Shown here piece by piece: positions 16,512-24,948 of a stretch of 32,393 bases of DNA. The notes below the pieces were generated by a model. It made no database searches, was not told the DNA's origin, and saw only the letters and a list, made by a program, of their open reading frames with translations. Positions within the stretch are counted from its first letter, which is position 1. Each line of letters opens with the position of its first letter. Source of the stretch: a bacterium (GTDB lineage: Bacteria; Bacillota; Clostridia; Lachnospirales; Lachnospiraceae); contig JAUNGR010000018.1 in assembly GCA_030524485.1 (NCBI GenBank), forward strand, positions 1 through 32,393, written 5' to 3'. The position numbers and the translations under genes are program-made.

Positions 16512-17027
16512 ATGCTGTGGGAATCGCTGTGGTTGATGGCGTGGATGGCAGTGGGAGCCGCAATGGACCTGCGTCACCGAAGAATCGCAAATGGATGGAT
16601 AGTGGTAGGCATTTTGACGGCCTTGGCTGTGGCTTTTTGGACAGAGGGGCTGGGGAGGGGAAGTGTCCTATTTGGACGACAGGCAGGAGTGCTGCTGCTG
16701 GTCTGTTTTCCCCTATTTTGCTTGGGAGCCTTGGGGGGAGGCGATGTCAAGGCTCTTTCACTGATAGGAGGTGTTTGGGGAGTTGAGAGAGGGCTGCGAG
16801 TGTTGGGGCTTAGTCTGCTCATAGGAGCGGGAGTGGGGCTGGTGAAACTGTTGTATCAAGGAAGGATGGGAGAACGTATGCGCTACTTGTTTTTTTATCT
16901 GTTAAGGCAGGAAGAAAAGAAAGAAGGCTCGTATTGGATGGAAGAGAGGGATGGCTATGGCATGACGGTTGCTTTTGGCTGTTGTATTTTTGTAGGAATG
17001 CTGCTTTTGGCACTTCTCTCCAGATAA
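16512..17027 (+). CDS. Prepilin peptidase, A24 family (TadV/CpaA-like), first copy
   Basis: The 171-residue membrane protein has the two catalytic aspartates of A24 aspartyl prepilin peptidases: the first in GAAMDLRHRRIANGW just after helix 1, the second in LGGGDVKALSLIGG. Such enzymes cleave the leader of Flp pilins and TadE-like pseudopilins. It lacks the N-methyltransferase domain, as is usual for tad loci. The start is odd: the ribosome site GGAAGGGGAG (16474-16483) is 28 nt from ATG 16512 but ideally placed for an in-frame ATC at 16488, which would add IEYTQTQK. It heads the tad operon; a second A24 peptidase lies at 24514. Confidence 0.88.
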   Translation: MLWESLWLMAWMAVGAAMDLRHRRIANGWIVVGILTALAVAFWTEGLGRGSVLFGRQAGVLLLVCFPLFCLGALGGGDVKALSLIGGVWGVERGLRVLGLSLLIGAGVGLVKLLYQGRMGERMRYLFFYLLRQEEKKEGSYWMEERDGYGMTVAFGCCIFVGMLLLALLSR

Positions 17028-17072
17028 GCGAATGCTTACAGAGCGTTTGAGAGGGAGGAAGGGAGGCGAAAG

Positions 17073-18083
17073 ATGGAGAGGATTTTGGCAGTGTATGATG
17101 TGGAGCTAGAGTATGCGGCACGTTTTGCGGAGGTGAGCAACCAGAAGGAATCCATTCCGTTTACGGTGATGGCTTTTACTTCTTTGGAGAAACTGAGAGA
17201 GTATGCGGGGAAGCATTCGGTGGAAGTGCTCTTGGTGGGGGATGAGGTGGAACAGGAAGCCCTAGAGAAGCTGCCGGTGGATCGGATTTTGCGGCTTAGG
17301 GAGGGAGAAGCCGTGGCGGAGAGGGAGGGATATCAGGGAGTTTATAAATATCAGCCTTCCGATGCCATTTTAAGAGAGGTGATGGCTTATTATGGGGCAG
17401 AGGAGGAGGCGGTGTTGGAATATAGCGGAAGAAAGAACTCTCATATCATAGGGGTGTACTCTCCCGTCTCTGGATGTCTAAAGACCTCCTTTGCTTTGAC
17501 TCTAGGGCAGTTGATGGCTCTGGAAAGTCGGGTGTTGTATTTGAATTTGGAAGCCTTTTCGGGATTTTCGGCACTGACAAAGGAGAGATACCATAGAGAC
17601 TTGTCGGATGTTTTGTATTTTTATAAGCAGGGAAACCGAATGGGGGTTTCGTTGCACTCGCTGGTCTATCATCTGGGGCAGATGGATTACATTCCACCGG
17701 TTCGCTATCCAGATGACTTAAATCAGGTGGAAGCGGCAGAGATGGCGGAGATTGTAAAAAAAATTTCAGAGGAGGGCGGCTATCATACACTCATCTTGGA
17801 TGTTGGGCATTATGCAAGGAAGGTGGAGGAACTTTTGCAGATTTGTGACAGGATATATATGCCAGTCAAAAACGATGCTGTGTCAGCCGCTAAGCTAGAA
17901 GAATGGGAGGCATTTCTTTGCTTGTCCAAAAAGCAGACGATTTTAGATAGGACTAAGAGGCTTTTCTTGCCGTCTTGTCGCAAAATGACAAGGAAAGAAG
18001 GGTATTTGGAGCAGTTGCTCTGGGGAGAATTGGGAGATTACACCAGACAATTGTTGAGAGGAGGTGGAGAGCTGCAGGAGTAA
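17073..18083 (+). CDS. TadZ/CpaE-like pilus-placement ATPase
   Basis: This 336-residue protein is placed where tadZ normally lies and has its layout: residues 1 to about 120 could be an atypical receiver-like domain, and about 125-300 a MinD/ParA-like fold. The P-loop is deviant: IGVYSPVSGCLKTSFALTLG keeps the G-x-x-K-T core but lacks the usual KGG signature. A later HTLILDVGHYARKVEELL corresponds to Walker B. TadZ proteins localise the pilus machinery at the cell pole. A GGAAGGGAGG site precedes ATG 17073. The gene ends 30 nt before the most plausible TadA start. Confidence 0.82.
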   Translation: MERILAVYDVELEYAARFAEVSNQKESIPFTVMAFTSLEKLREYAGKHSVEVLLVGDEVEQEALEKLPVDRILRLREGEAVAEREGYQGVYKYQPSDAILREVMAYYGAEEEAVLEYSGRKNSHIIGVYSPVSGCLKTSFALTLGQLMALESRVLYLNLEAFSGFSALTKERYHRDLSDVLYFYKQGNRMGVSLHSLVYHLGQMDYIPPVRYPDDLNQVEAAEMAEIVKKISEEGGYHTLILDVGHYARKVEELLQICDRIYMPVKNDAVSAAKLEEWEAFLCLSKKQTILDRTKRLFLPSCRKMTRKEGYLEQLLWGELGDYTRQLLRGGGELQE

Positions 18084-18112
18084 GAAGAGGAAAAGACGAT
18101 GCCAAAAGGAGG

Positions 18113-19468
18113 ATGTCGGTTTGGAGAGAGAGGGGCAGAGGTGAGGAAAGAGAAGAGAAAAAAGGAGAGGATGGAGAGAGAGTAGGAGGAAGCAGAAGAG
18201 GGGAGGATGAGAAGAAGGGAGAGAGCACAAAAGCGGTTTGGCAGGAGAAGTCCAAACAGGAAGCGAAGGAACTGTTGCGGGAGAGAATCGTCCAAGAGAT
18301 CAATAGCAGGAGCCGTATGGAGGATGAGGAACTTTTGGCTTGCATTGATTCCTTGTTGTTGGAGGAAGCGAGGGAGTGCTATCTTCCCTTAGAAAGCAAA
18401 ATCAGGCTGAAAAAGGAATTGTTTGATCGCTTCCGCAGGCTGGGACTGCTGCAAGAATTGGTGGATGACAAAGAAGTGAGTGAGATTATGGTGAATGGGG
18501 CGAAGGATATTTTTATAGAGAGGGGAGGGAAGGCAAGCCGCTGGGACAAAGAATTTGAAGACGAGGGGCAGTTGGAGGACTTGATTCAAAAAATGGTCAG
18601 CCGAGTCAATCGTATTGTCAATCGTTCCACGCCGATTTGCGATGCGAGATTGGAGGATGGCTCCCGCATTCACATTGTACTGCCGCCCATAGCCCTAAAT
18701 GGGCCGGTGCTTACCATACGGAAATTTCCCAAGGTGCTTTCTATGAAAGCATTGATAGAGAACGAAACACTCACGCAGGAAGCCGCCCTCTTTTTGAAGC
18801 TGCTCGTGCAGGCTGGTTATAACATTTTTGTGAGTGGGGGGACGGGCTGTGGAAAGACCACCTTTTTGAATGCACTGTCCGAATTCATACCTCCAAACAG
18901 CCGTGTGATTACGATTGAAGATGCGGCGGAACTTCAGATTCGGCAGGTGGAAAACTTGGTTCGGATGGAGACCAGAAATCAAAATATGGAGGGAGAGGGA
19001 GAAATTTCAATGGGGCAGTTGATTAAGGCGGCTCTTAGAATGAATCCGGATCGTATTATTGTGGGGGAGGTGAGAGGAAAAGAAGCGATGGATATGTTGG
19101 CAGCCATGAATACGGGTCACGATGGCAGTTTGTCCACTGGTCATGCCAATGGTCCGGCGGACATGCTGCGTCGCTTGGAAAGTATGGTGCTGATGGGAGC
19201 GGACTTGCCTTTGGCAGCCATCCGCAGTCAGATAGCATCCGCTGTGGATGTTTTGGTGCATATTGGAAGGCTGAGAGACAAAAGCAGGCGGGTACTGTCC
19301 ATCATGGAGGTGATGGGAATTGAAGAAGGAGAGATTCAACTCTCACCGCTTTTTGCTTTTCGGGAAACGGGAAAGGCCAAAAAAGGAGAGAAGGTGGAAG
19401 GCAGTTTGTTTCAAGTGGGCGAACTCTGCCACAGAGAAAAGCTCCATGCAGCAGGAGATTTGCTATGA
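18113..19468 (+). CDS. tadA: Tad secretion ATPase TadA/CpaF
   Basis: TadA is the cytosolic hexameric ATPase that powers Flp pilus assembly. The 451-residue product has the CpaF N-terminal domain (LREL-type helices, LLQELVDDKEVSEIMVNGAKDIFIERGG), Walker A GGTGCGKTTF with Lys248, the Asp box around ITIEDAAELQIRQVENLVRMETR, Walker B DRIIVGEVRGKEAMDML and the His box STGHANGPADMLRRLE. The start is uncertain: ATG 18113 abuts AAAGGAGG, while ATG 18099 has better spacing but reads another frame ending at 18185. Residues 1-45 are an extremely purine-rich Arg/Glu/Lys/Gly tract outside the family core. Confidence 0.93.
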   Translation: MSVWRERGRGEEREEKKGEDGERVGGSRRGEDEKKGESTKAVWQEKSKQEAKELLRERIVQEINSRSRMEDEELLACIDSLLLEEARECYLPLESKIRLKKELFDRFRRLGLLQELVDDKEVSEIMVNGAKDIFIERGGKASRWDKEFEDEGQLEDLIQKMVSRVNRIVNRSTPICDARLEDGSRIHIVLPPIALNGPVLTIRKFPKVLSMKALIENETLTQEAALFLKLLVQAGYNIFVSGGTGCGKTTFLNALSEFIPPNSRVITIEDAAELQIRQVENLVRMETRNQNMEGEGEISMGQLIKAALRMNPDRIIVGEVRGKEAMDMLAAMNTGHDGSLSTGHANGPADMLRRLESMVLMGADLPLAAIRSQIASAVDVLVHIGRLRDKSRRVLSIMEVMGIEEGEIQLSPLFAFRETGKAKKGEKVEGSLFQVGELCHREKLHAAGDLL

Positions 19469-20198
19469 TTGCTATACATTGTCACGAAAGGAGTGGCTGT
19501 TGTATGCAGCAGAGGGAGTCGGAACGATGGCAGTGTTTGTGTATGTCTTTTATCGAAGTATGCTGCTTTTTTGGCTGCTGTTGCTTCCGGCAGCCTGCTA
19601 TCCTCTTTATAAGAGAAAGGCTCTGGCAAGGGAGAGAGAAAAACGTTTGGTTTCGGAGTTTCGAGATGCCATTCTAGCGATAGCGGCTGCATTGCGTGCC
19701 GGATATGCCGTGGAAAATGCAATGGAAGAAGCATTGAAGGAACTGAGGATTCTACATGCGGGGAAGGAGAGTTTGATGGTGAGGGAGCTGGAGGGGATGT
19801 TGTATCAAATTCGCATGAATCGGGCACCGGAAGCGGTATTTTTGGAGTTCGGAAAGAGAAGCGGAGTGGATGTGATTCAAGAATTTGCCGAAATCTTTGC
19901 CGCAGCGAAGAAGAGCGGAGGAGAACTGATTCGTATGGTGGACCGAACGGCGGTATGGATTGGAGAGAAGATACAGGTGAAAGAAGATATTTCTGTGATA
20001 ACAGCTGCCAGAAGATATGAGCAGAAATGGATGAATGGGATGCCACTGTTTTTGGTTCTGTATCTGGATGTCTCTTCCCCCGATTATTTTGCTGTTTTGT
20101 ATCAGACTCTGTTTGGGCGGATGGTGATGACGGTCTGCCTTGGAATCTATATATTTGCCATTTGGATGGCAGAGAGGATATTGAAAATTGAGGTGTAA
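19446..20198 (+). CDS. tadB: Tad inner-membrane platform protein TadB (T2SF domain)
   Basis: The 250-residue protein has two N-terminal membrane helices (about residues 22-55), a cytosolic GspF/T2SF helical domain (FRDAILAIAAALRAGYAVENAMEEAL through FAEIFAAAKKSGGELIRMV) and a C-terminal membrane helix near 225-245. TadB and TadC form the membrane platform on which TadA acts. ATG 19446 is chosen because it begins just before the conserved N-terminal region and overlaps the tadA end by 23 nt. A TTG at 19320 in the same frame would lie deep inside tadA. Its end overlaps the start of the TadC-like gene by 11 nt. Confidence 0.87.
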   Translation: MQQEICYDCYTLSRKEWLLYAAEGVGTMAVFVYVFYRSMLLFWLLLLPAACYPLYKRKALAREREKRLVSEFRDAILAIAAALRAGYAVENAMEEALKELRILHAGKESLMVRELEGMLYQIRMNRAPEAVFLEFGKRSGVDVIQEFAEIFAAAKKSGGELIRMVDRTAVWIGEKIQVKEDISVITAARRYEQKWMNGMPLFLVLYLDVSSPDYFAVLYQTLFGRMVMTVCLGIYIFAIWMAERILKIEV

Positions 20199-21414
20199 GA
20201 GAAAAAAAAGAGGGACAAGCCGGAAGATAGCCCTTTGTTTGTTGGCAAGTGTTCTTCTGTTTGGGGCAGCAGAACTTGGGAGTGGGAAGGGAGGGGAAGC
20301 AAAAGAACTGCTGCGAAATGCCTATGGAGAGGGAGAGGAAAGGTATCAGCTCCTCGTAACAGGAGAGGAGGGAGAGCCGAAATGGGAGCTGGCATTGACA
20401 CTGCAAGAGCAGAGCTATACAGAGGAGACGGCCAAAGAGGCCTTTCAGAGAGAATATGAAAGACTGTGTCGGGAGATTTTGGGAGAGAATCTTTCTTTGT
20501 CCGAAATTCGGCAGTCCTTGCATCTAAAAGAACACAGGGAACATAGGGGGATTCGTTTCTCTTGGAAGTCTGAACAGCCGGAGGTTTTGAGCGATGAGGG
20601 GGAAATTCTTTTGTCTTATCGGGAGAAGGAAGGGCAAGCGGTTACTCTTAGCGTTAGCATGAAGGCTGGGGAGTTTGAGCAAAGCTTTGAAATGCCGCTT
20701 TTTGTCTATCCGCCTGCCGATACGTTGGAGGAAAGGGGGAAGGAATTTCAGCTCTATTTGCAGGAGAAAGAGCAGCAAGAACAGAGTGAGGAGAGTTTCA
20801 CCCTGCCCTCTTCCTATCAGGGAGAGAGGCTTTTTTATCAGAGAAAGGGTAAGAGGGATTCGCTGCTGTTTCTTCTGTTGGGGTTGTTGGCAGCGGTGGC
20901 CTGCTACTTTGAGGAACCGTTTCGGGAGAGGGAAGAAAAGCGAAAAAGAGAAGCACAGATGCTGTCCGATTATGCAGAGATTGTATCGAAGTTGTTGGTA
21001 TTTTTGGGAGCTGGATTTAGTATTCGGGGAGCGTGGGAGAAGGTGGTAATGGACTATGAGAGAAAGCAAAGGCAGGAGGGGAGGGAAGAACGTTGGGCCT
21101 ATGAGAGGATGCGGGAGACATACAGCCAAATCACAAGCGGGATATATGAAGCACAGGCTTATGGGAATTTTGGAAGAAGGTGTGGCTTGCATTGTTATAT
21201 GAAATTGGGCAGTCTTTTGGAGCAAAATCTGAGGACAGGAAATCGCTATCTGCGAGATATGCTAGAAAAAGAGATGGAAATGGCATTTGAGGAAAAGAAA
21301 AGGAGTGCGAGAAAGCTGGGAGAGGAGGCGGGAACAAAATTGGTCATTCCTATGGTGCTTTTGATGGCGGTGGTCATGGTATTGGTGGTGGTGCCAGCTT
21401 GGATGGCTCTTTAA
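20188..21414 (+). CDS. tadC: TadC-like platform protein with N-terminal extracytoplasmic Ig-like domain
   Basis: The 408-residue protein joins two parts. The N-terminus has a basic segment and a hydrophobic helix (about 12-30) followed by an outward-facing region to about residue 215. Within this, residues about 120-176 (FSWKSEQPEVLSDEGEILL and VTLSVSMKAGEFEQSFEMPL) resemble the atrophied bacterial Ig-like fold. After a second helix (about 223-240) comes a T2SF domain (SDYAEIVSKLLVFLGAGFSIRGAWEKV) and a C-terminal helix (385-407). TTG 20188 is the start, with GAGAGG ten bases upstream, inside the end of tadB. Ordinary TadC is shorter and lacks the external domain. Confidence 0.8.
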   Translation: MRCKRKKRGTSRKIALCLLASVLLFGAAELGSGKGGEAKELLRNAYGEGEERYQLLVTGEEGEPKWELALTLQEQSYTEETAKEAFQREYERLCREILGENLSLSEIRQSLHLKEHREHRGIRFSWKSEQPEVLSDEGEILLSYREKEGQAVTLSVSMKAGEFEQSFEMPLFVYPPADTLEERGKEFQLYLQEKEQQEQSEESFTLPSSYQGERLFYQRKGKRDSLLFLLLGLLAAVACYFEEPFREREEKRKREAQMLSDYAEIVSKLLVFLGAGFSIRGAWEKVVMDYERKQRQEGREERWAYERMRETYSQITSGIYEAQAYGNFGRRCGLHCYMKLGSLLEQNLRTGNRYLRDMLEKEMEMAFEEKKRSARKLGEEAGTKLVIPMVLLMAVVMVLVVVPAWMAL

Positions 21415-21469
21415 AGGATAAAAAGGAAAGGAAAAAGAAGGGAAAAACGAACGAAAGGAGAGGAATTTT

Positions 21470-21652
21470 ATGAGGAGAGGTCTGGAATGGGTTTGGGAGT
21501 TCATGCAGGATGAGAGCGGAATCGGCGTGATTGAAATAATCCTGATTTTGGTGGTTTTGATAGGTTTGGTGCTTATCTTTAAAAAACAGTTGACCACCCT
21601 GATGGAAAATATTTTCAAAGAAATCACAAAACAGTCGAAAGAGGTGTACTAA
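21470..21652 (+). CDS. Flp-type IVb pilin subunit
   Basis: The 60-residue product is a class IVb prepilin: a short charged leader ending DESG, predicted cleavage after Gly, a mature start IGVIEIILILVV with glutamate at mature position 5, one long hydrophobic helix and a short charged tail. It is the likely main pilus shaft subunit, cleaved by one of the two A24 peptidases. It has one of the best ribosome sites in the locus (AAAGGAGAGG), consistent with high expression. A 55-nt gap with a purine-rich sequence separates it from tadC; no terminator is visible on either side. Confidence 0.88.
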   Translation: MRRGLEWVWEFMQDESGIGVIEIILILVVLIGLVLIFKKQLTTLMENIFKEITKQSKEVY

Positions 21653-21667
21653 CTGGGGAAGGGGAGA

Positions 21668-23599
21668 GTGCCGGAGAAAGACGGTGAAAGAAAAGCCTAT
21701 ATTACGGTGTTTTTGAGTTTGATTTTTCTGTGTATTTTATCGCTGCTCCTGCTTTTAGCGGAGTCCGCATACATAGCTGGGGAGAGGTATGCCTTCCAGA
21801 TGGCGGCAGCCTCCTCCTTGGATTCGGTGATGAGCCAGTATCACAGGGAACTTTGGGAAAAGTACCGCATTCTGCTGTTAGATTTGTCTGAGGAAGAGAT
21901 AAAAGAACAGTATCAAACCTACATGGAGAAGAATGCTTTTGCGGATACCGAAGGCTTTCTCTTGCAAAGCATCCAAGCCGTGGATGAGGGTGGTTATTGG
22001 ATAGAGAAAGAGATAGGGGAATATATGAAATATGGCATTTGGACTTTGGATTGGGATGAGGAAGGCGTGCAAGAGATTGAGGAGGAAATCGCAGGAGCCA
22101 AACAGCTCTCCCAGATAGCGGAGAAGTATGCGGACTGCACAAAAGAAGCCTTAAAACTGGAAAATATAGTGAGAAAGCTGGAAAAATCCTTTGACAAGGA
22201 AAATCGCTATGGGGAGGAGGCAGAGAGGGGAATCCAAGACAAGAAGGAAAGTCAGGTTGAAAAAGCCGCAGAAAAATACAAGAAGGAAAATGCCAGTGTG
22301 CAGAAGCTTCTGCAAAAGTATGAGAAAATAGCCGAAACGATGCGAAACAAGCTGGAAGGGAGGGAAGAAGCGAAGGAGAGGGAGGAAAGTTATGAAAATT
22401 GGGAGGAGGTTTCGAGCTGGGCTAGTGAGGAAGTGTTATCTTATGACAGTTATGTGGAGTTAGAGGGGGAACGGTATCAGGAAATCGTAGAGCTTGTGAA
22501 ACAATCGGAGAGCAACTGTCTCATGCTGCAAACGGCGGCAGAGCTGGCAAAGCAGGCACAAGAGGCAGAGAGGGATGACGAGGACGAAGAGGGGAGTGAG
22601 GGAGAGGACGTTTTTTGGAGCGAGGCAGAGGATGCCCTGAGTGGATATAGTAAACTGGAGATGGAACTGGAGAGAACGGAGGGGGATGAGGAAAAAGCAG
22701 AGCTTTTGGAGCAGGCGAAGGAATGGTTGGATGGGGAGGGACTGGGCTTGTTGTTGGGAAAAGACGTTGCCATCTCGGAGAGCAGATATCAGGGAGAAAA
22801 TCTGCCCTCTTCCCAGAAAACGGAGCGAACGAGGAAGAAGGCAGATTTGGCAATCTTGACAGCCATACAGATGAGTGCCTATATTCAGGCCTATTTTCCA
22901 TCCTATCTGGATGGGGGAAGCAAAAACCAAAAGACAGATAAGCATAGCCTGCAATATGAGATGGAATATGTGCTGGCGGGGGAAAACACGGATAAAGAAA
23001 ATCTCAAACAGGCTGCAAAACAGATATGGCTGTTGAGAAGCGGATTTAATTTATTGCACTTGTACCAAGATGGGCAAAAGAGAGGGGAGGCGGAACAACT
23101 TGCACAAATCATTTTGGGGAGCGGAGGTTTGGCACCCTTTTCTCCTATTTTGACCTTTTTTATTCTGACGGTATGGGCGGCAGCAGAGGGGCTTATGGAT
23201 GTCAGAAGTCTGTTGCGGGAGGAGAAGGTTCCTCTTTGGAAAAAAAGGGAGGACTGGAAGCTGTCTTTGGAGGAAGTGTTGCAGTTGGGAGAGAGGGAGG
23301 CGAGAAAGCAGCTGGAAGGAGGAAGTGGACAAGAAAAAGGAGAAAAAGGGGCCAAGGGAAGAGATTACGAGGAATATTTAAGTCTGTTGCTGTTGCTGCA
23401 GGAGAGAAGGGAAAAAGTGTACCGGATGATGGATTTGATGCAAATGAATATACAAAAAGAGCAAAAAGGATTTCAAATAAGTAATTGTCTGTATTTTTTG
23501 AGGATGGAGGTTTCCGGAAAGAAAGAACATTTCTTTTTTGCCCATCGTTTCGCAGACAAAAGCTTTTTGCTTACGGCAAGAGTAGAAAAAGCATATTAA
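21668..23599 (+). CDS. DUF5702-like tad-locus membrane protein
   Basis: The 643-residue protein has one N-terminal membrane helix (AYITVFLSLIFLCILSLLLLLAESAY, residues about 9-34) and a large, highly charged, predicted coiled-coil-rich remainder. Its start resembles TadE/TadG-type pseudopilins, with an early glutamate in the helix, and its size and place fit the DUF5702 proteins found in clostridial tad loci. A hydrophobic block (FSPILTFFILTVWAAAEGLMDV) occurs near residue 495. Function is unknown; a role as a surface or pilus-tip component is inferred. The start is GTG 21668 after GGGGAAGGGGAG, 15 nt past the pilin stop. Confidence 0.72.
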   Translation: MPEKDGERKAYITVFLSLIFLCILSLLLLLAESAYIAGERYAFQMAAASSLDSVMSQYHRELWEKYRILLLDLSEEEIKEQYQTYMEKNAFADTEGFLLQSIQAVDEGGYWIEKEIGEYMKYGIWTLDWDEEGVQEIEEEIAGAKQLSQIAEKYADCTKEALKLENIVRKLEKSFDKENRYGEEAERGIQDKKESQVEKAAEKYKKENASVQKLLQKYEKIAETMRNKLEGREEAKEREESYENWEEVSSWASEEVLSYDSYVELEGERYQEIVELVKQSESNCLMLQTAAELAKQAQEAERDDEDEEGSEGEDVFWSEAEDALSGYSKLEMELERTEGDEEKAELLEQAKEWLDGEGLGLLLGKDVAISESRYQGENLPSSQKTERTRKKADLAILTAIQMSAYIQAYFPSYLDGGSKNQKTDKHSLQYEMEYVLAGENTDKENLKQAAKQIWLLRSGFNLLHLYQDGQKRGEAEQLAQIILGSGGLAPFSPILTFFILTVWAAAEGLMDVRSLLREEKVPLWKKREDWKLSLEEVLQLGEREARKQLEGGSGQEKGEKGAKGRDYEEYLSLLLLLQERREKVYRMMDLMQMNIQKEQKGFQISNCLYFLRMEVSGKKEHFFFAHRFADKSFLLTARVEKAY

Positions 23600-23627
23600 A
23601 TAGGTTTGAGCAGGGAGGTGGAACAGA

Positions 23628-24524
23628 ATGTCTTTTCTTCTAAAACCAAAAAGTGAGACTCTTAAAGTGCAAAGGAAGCTCCAAACACCCCTAATAAATA
23701 TCCAAACAAGCAGCGAGGAGGAAAGGACATTCTATTCTGCTTCCCTGCAGGCTAGCATTACAGTGGAAGCTTCTTTGGCCTTTGTCCTATTTCTGTTTGC
23801 AGTGATTGCTATGTTGCTGCCCATGCGCATGGTTCAGGTAAAGAGGCAGGTGAGGGCAGCGATGGAAGCGGCCAATGAGGAATTGTGTCAATTGGCATAC
23901 GAGGGGGATTGGAGCTGGTTGGAGAGTGAGGCAGCAAAGTGGTATGTAAAGGCAAAAGTGATGGGCATTTCAGAGAAAGATGCGATAGAAGAGTTGTCTG
24001 TTGCCGAGAGTAAGATTTTGGAGGATGGAAAGCATATTGATTTGCGGGTAAGGTATCGCATGAAAATTCCTTTTTCGGTCTGGAAGTTAGGCTCTCTTCC
24101 TGTGACTGTGAGAAATTATAAGAGGGCATGGGTCGGAAAAAGCGGAAAGGAGGCAGAAGAAGGGGGAAAGAGAGAGGCAGGGAAAGGGGAAGGGGACAAA
24201 ACCACGGTCTATGTCGGAAACAAAAAGAGCAGATTTCACTGGTATAGGGATTGCCATTATCTGTCAAATGAGAGCGATGCGGTGAAGTACTCGGAAATTT
24301 CCACTCAAAAAAATAGGTTTGGGAGACATTATAGTCCCTGCAAACGCTGTTGCAACAATGTGGGGGGAGAGCAAGACTTGGTATACATTTTTGAGGGAGG
24401 AGAGAGCTATCATAGCACTCGGAATTGCTCTTCCTTATATGCATATGTAGAGGAAGCAGAATGGAAGGACGTATCCAATCTGGGGGAATGCTCGTATTGT
24501 GCAAGGAGAAGAGATGCAGAATAG
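23628..24524 (+). CDS. TadE-like pseudopilin with duplicated Cys/His C-terminal motif
   Basis: The 298-residue product has a TadE-like hydrophobic start (ASITVEASLAFVLFLFAVIAMLL, about residues 42-66, with the TVEAS glutamate) preceded by a 40-residue cytosolic leader. The middle is an extracytoplasmic TadE-like region. The C-terminus, after a Lys/Gly/Glu linker, holds two similar units: VYVGNKKSRFHWYRDCHYLS then CKRCC, and VYIFEGGESYHSTRNCSSL then CSYCARR. Each has H-x4-C followed by C-x2-C, like the metal-binding module of Ada-type proteins. Metal or disulfide cross-linking at the surface is possible. ATG 23628 has a strong GGGAGGTGG site. Confidence 0.75.
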   Translation: MSFLLKPKSETLKVQRKLQTPLINIQTSSEEERTFYSASLQASITVEASLAFVLFLFAVIAMLLPMRMVQVKRQVRAAMEAANEELCQLAYEGDWSWLESEAAKWYVKAKVMGISEKDAIEELSVAESKILEDGKHIDLRVRYRMKIPFSVWKLGSLPVTVRNYKRAWVGKSGKEAEEGGKREAGKGEGDKTTVYVGNKKSRFHWYRDCHYLSNESDAVKYSEISTQKNRFGRHYSPCKRCCNNVGGEQDLVYIFEGGESYHSTRNCSSLYAYVEEAEWKDVSNLGECSYCARRRDAE

Positions 24525-24948
24525 CAGTCAAGTGATATTTTTGATTTTTTTGATAATAGCTGCCATTTATGATGGGAAGGAAAGAAGCATTCCGCTGTGG
24601 CTGTTGGGAGGGACAGCGGGATGTGCTATTATGGCAGAGATTTTGACAAGAGAAAAAAGCATATGGGATATGGGGCTGGGAATGGCAGTTGGATGTTTGT
24701 TGTTGCTGTTAGAAAAAGTATTTCAGGGAGAACTGGGAAGAGGAGATGGGCTGTTTTTTTGTGTCAGCGGCTTCCTTTTGGGAGGCAAAAGGAATCTGCT
24801 GCTCTTGGGAGGGGGAATTTTGGTATGTGGGATATACAGTACATTTTTGCTGCTTTTTGGAGCCATTGCAAACATTTCCGTGAGACGGTGGAAACTGCCC
24901 TTTCTGCCCTTTTTGCTTCCGGCAGGCATCGCTGTGCTGCTTTTATGA
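24514..24948 (+). CDS. Prepilin peptidase, A24 family, second copy
   Basis: This 144-residue membrane protein has the two A24 aspartates: in AAIYDGKERSIPLWLLGG after helix 1, and in GELGRGDGLFFCVSGFLLGG. It is smaller than the first peptidase at 16512 and only weakly similar to it, so the pair is not a recent duplication. ATG 24514 (AAGGAG five bases upstream) is preferred over GTG 24499. It overlaps the TadE-like gene by 11 nt, and its stop overlaps the next start as ATGA. Close linkage to the two TadE-like genes suggests it may process pseudopilins rather than Flp. Confidence 0.82.
   Translation: MQNSSQVIFLIFLIIAAIYDGKERSIPLWLLGGTAGCAIMAEILTREKSIWDMGLGMAVGCLLLLLEKVFQGELGRGDGLFFCVSGFLLGGKRNLLLLGGGILVCGIYSTFLLLFGAIANISVRRWKLPFLPFLLPAGIAVLLL

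Noticed and set aside
19411-20523. A 370-codon open frame on the minus strand opposite tadB and tadC
   Set aside because: It is Ser/Pro/Leu-rich low-information sequence without family motifs. It arises because the purine-rich tad genes leave few stops in the antisense frame, and it conflicts with well-supported plus-strand genes.
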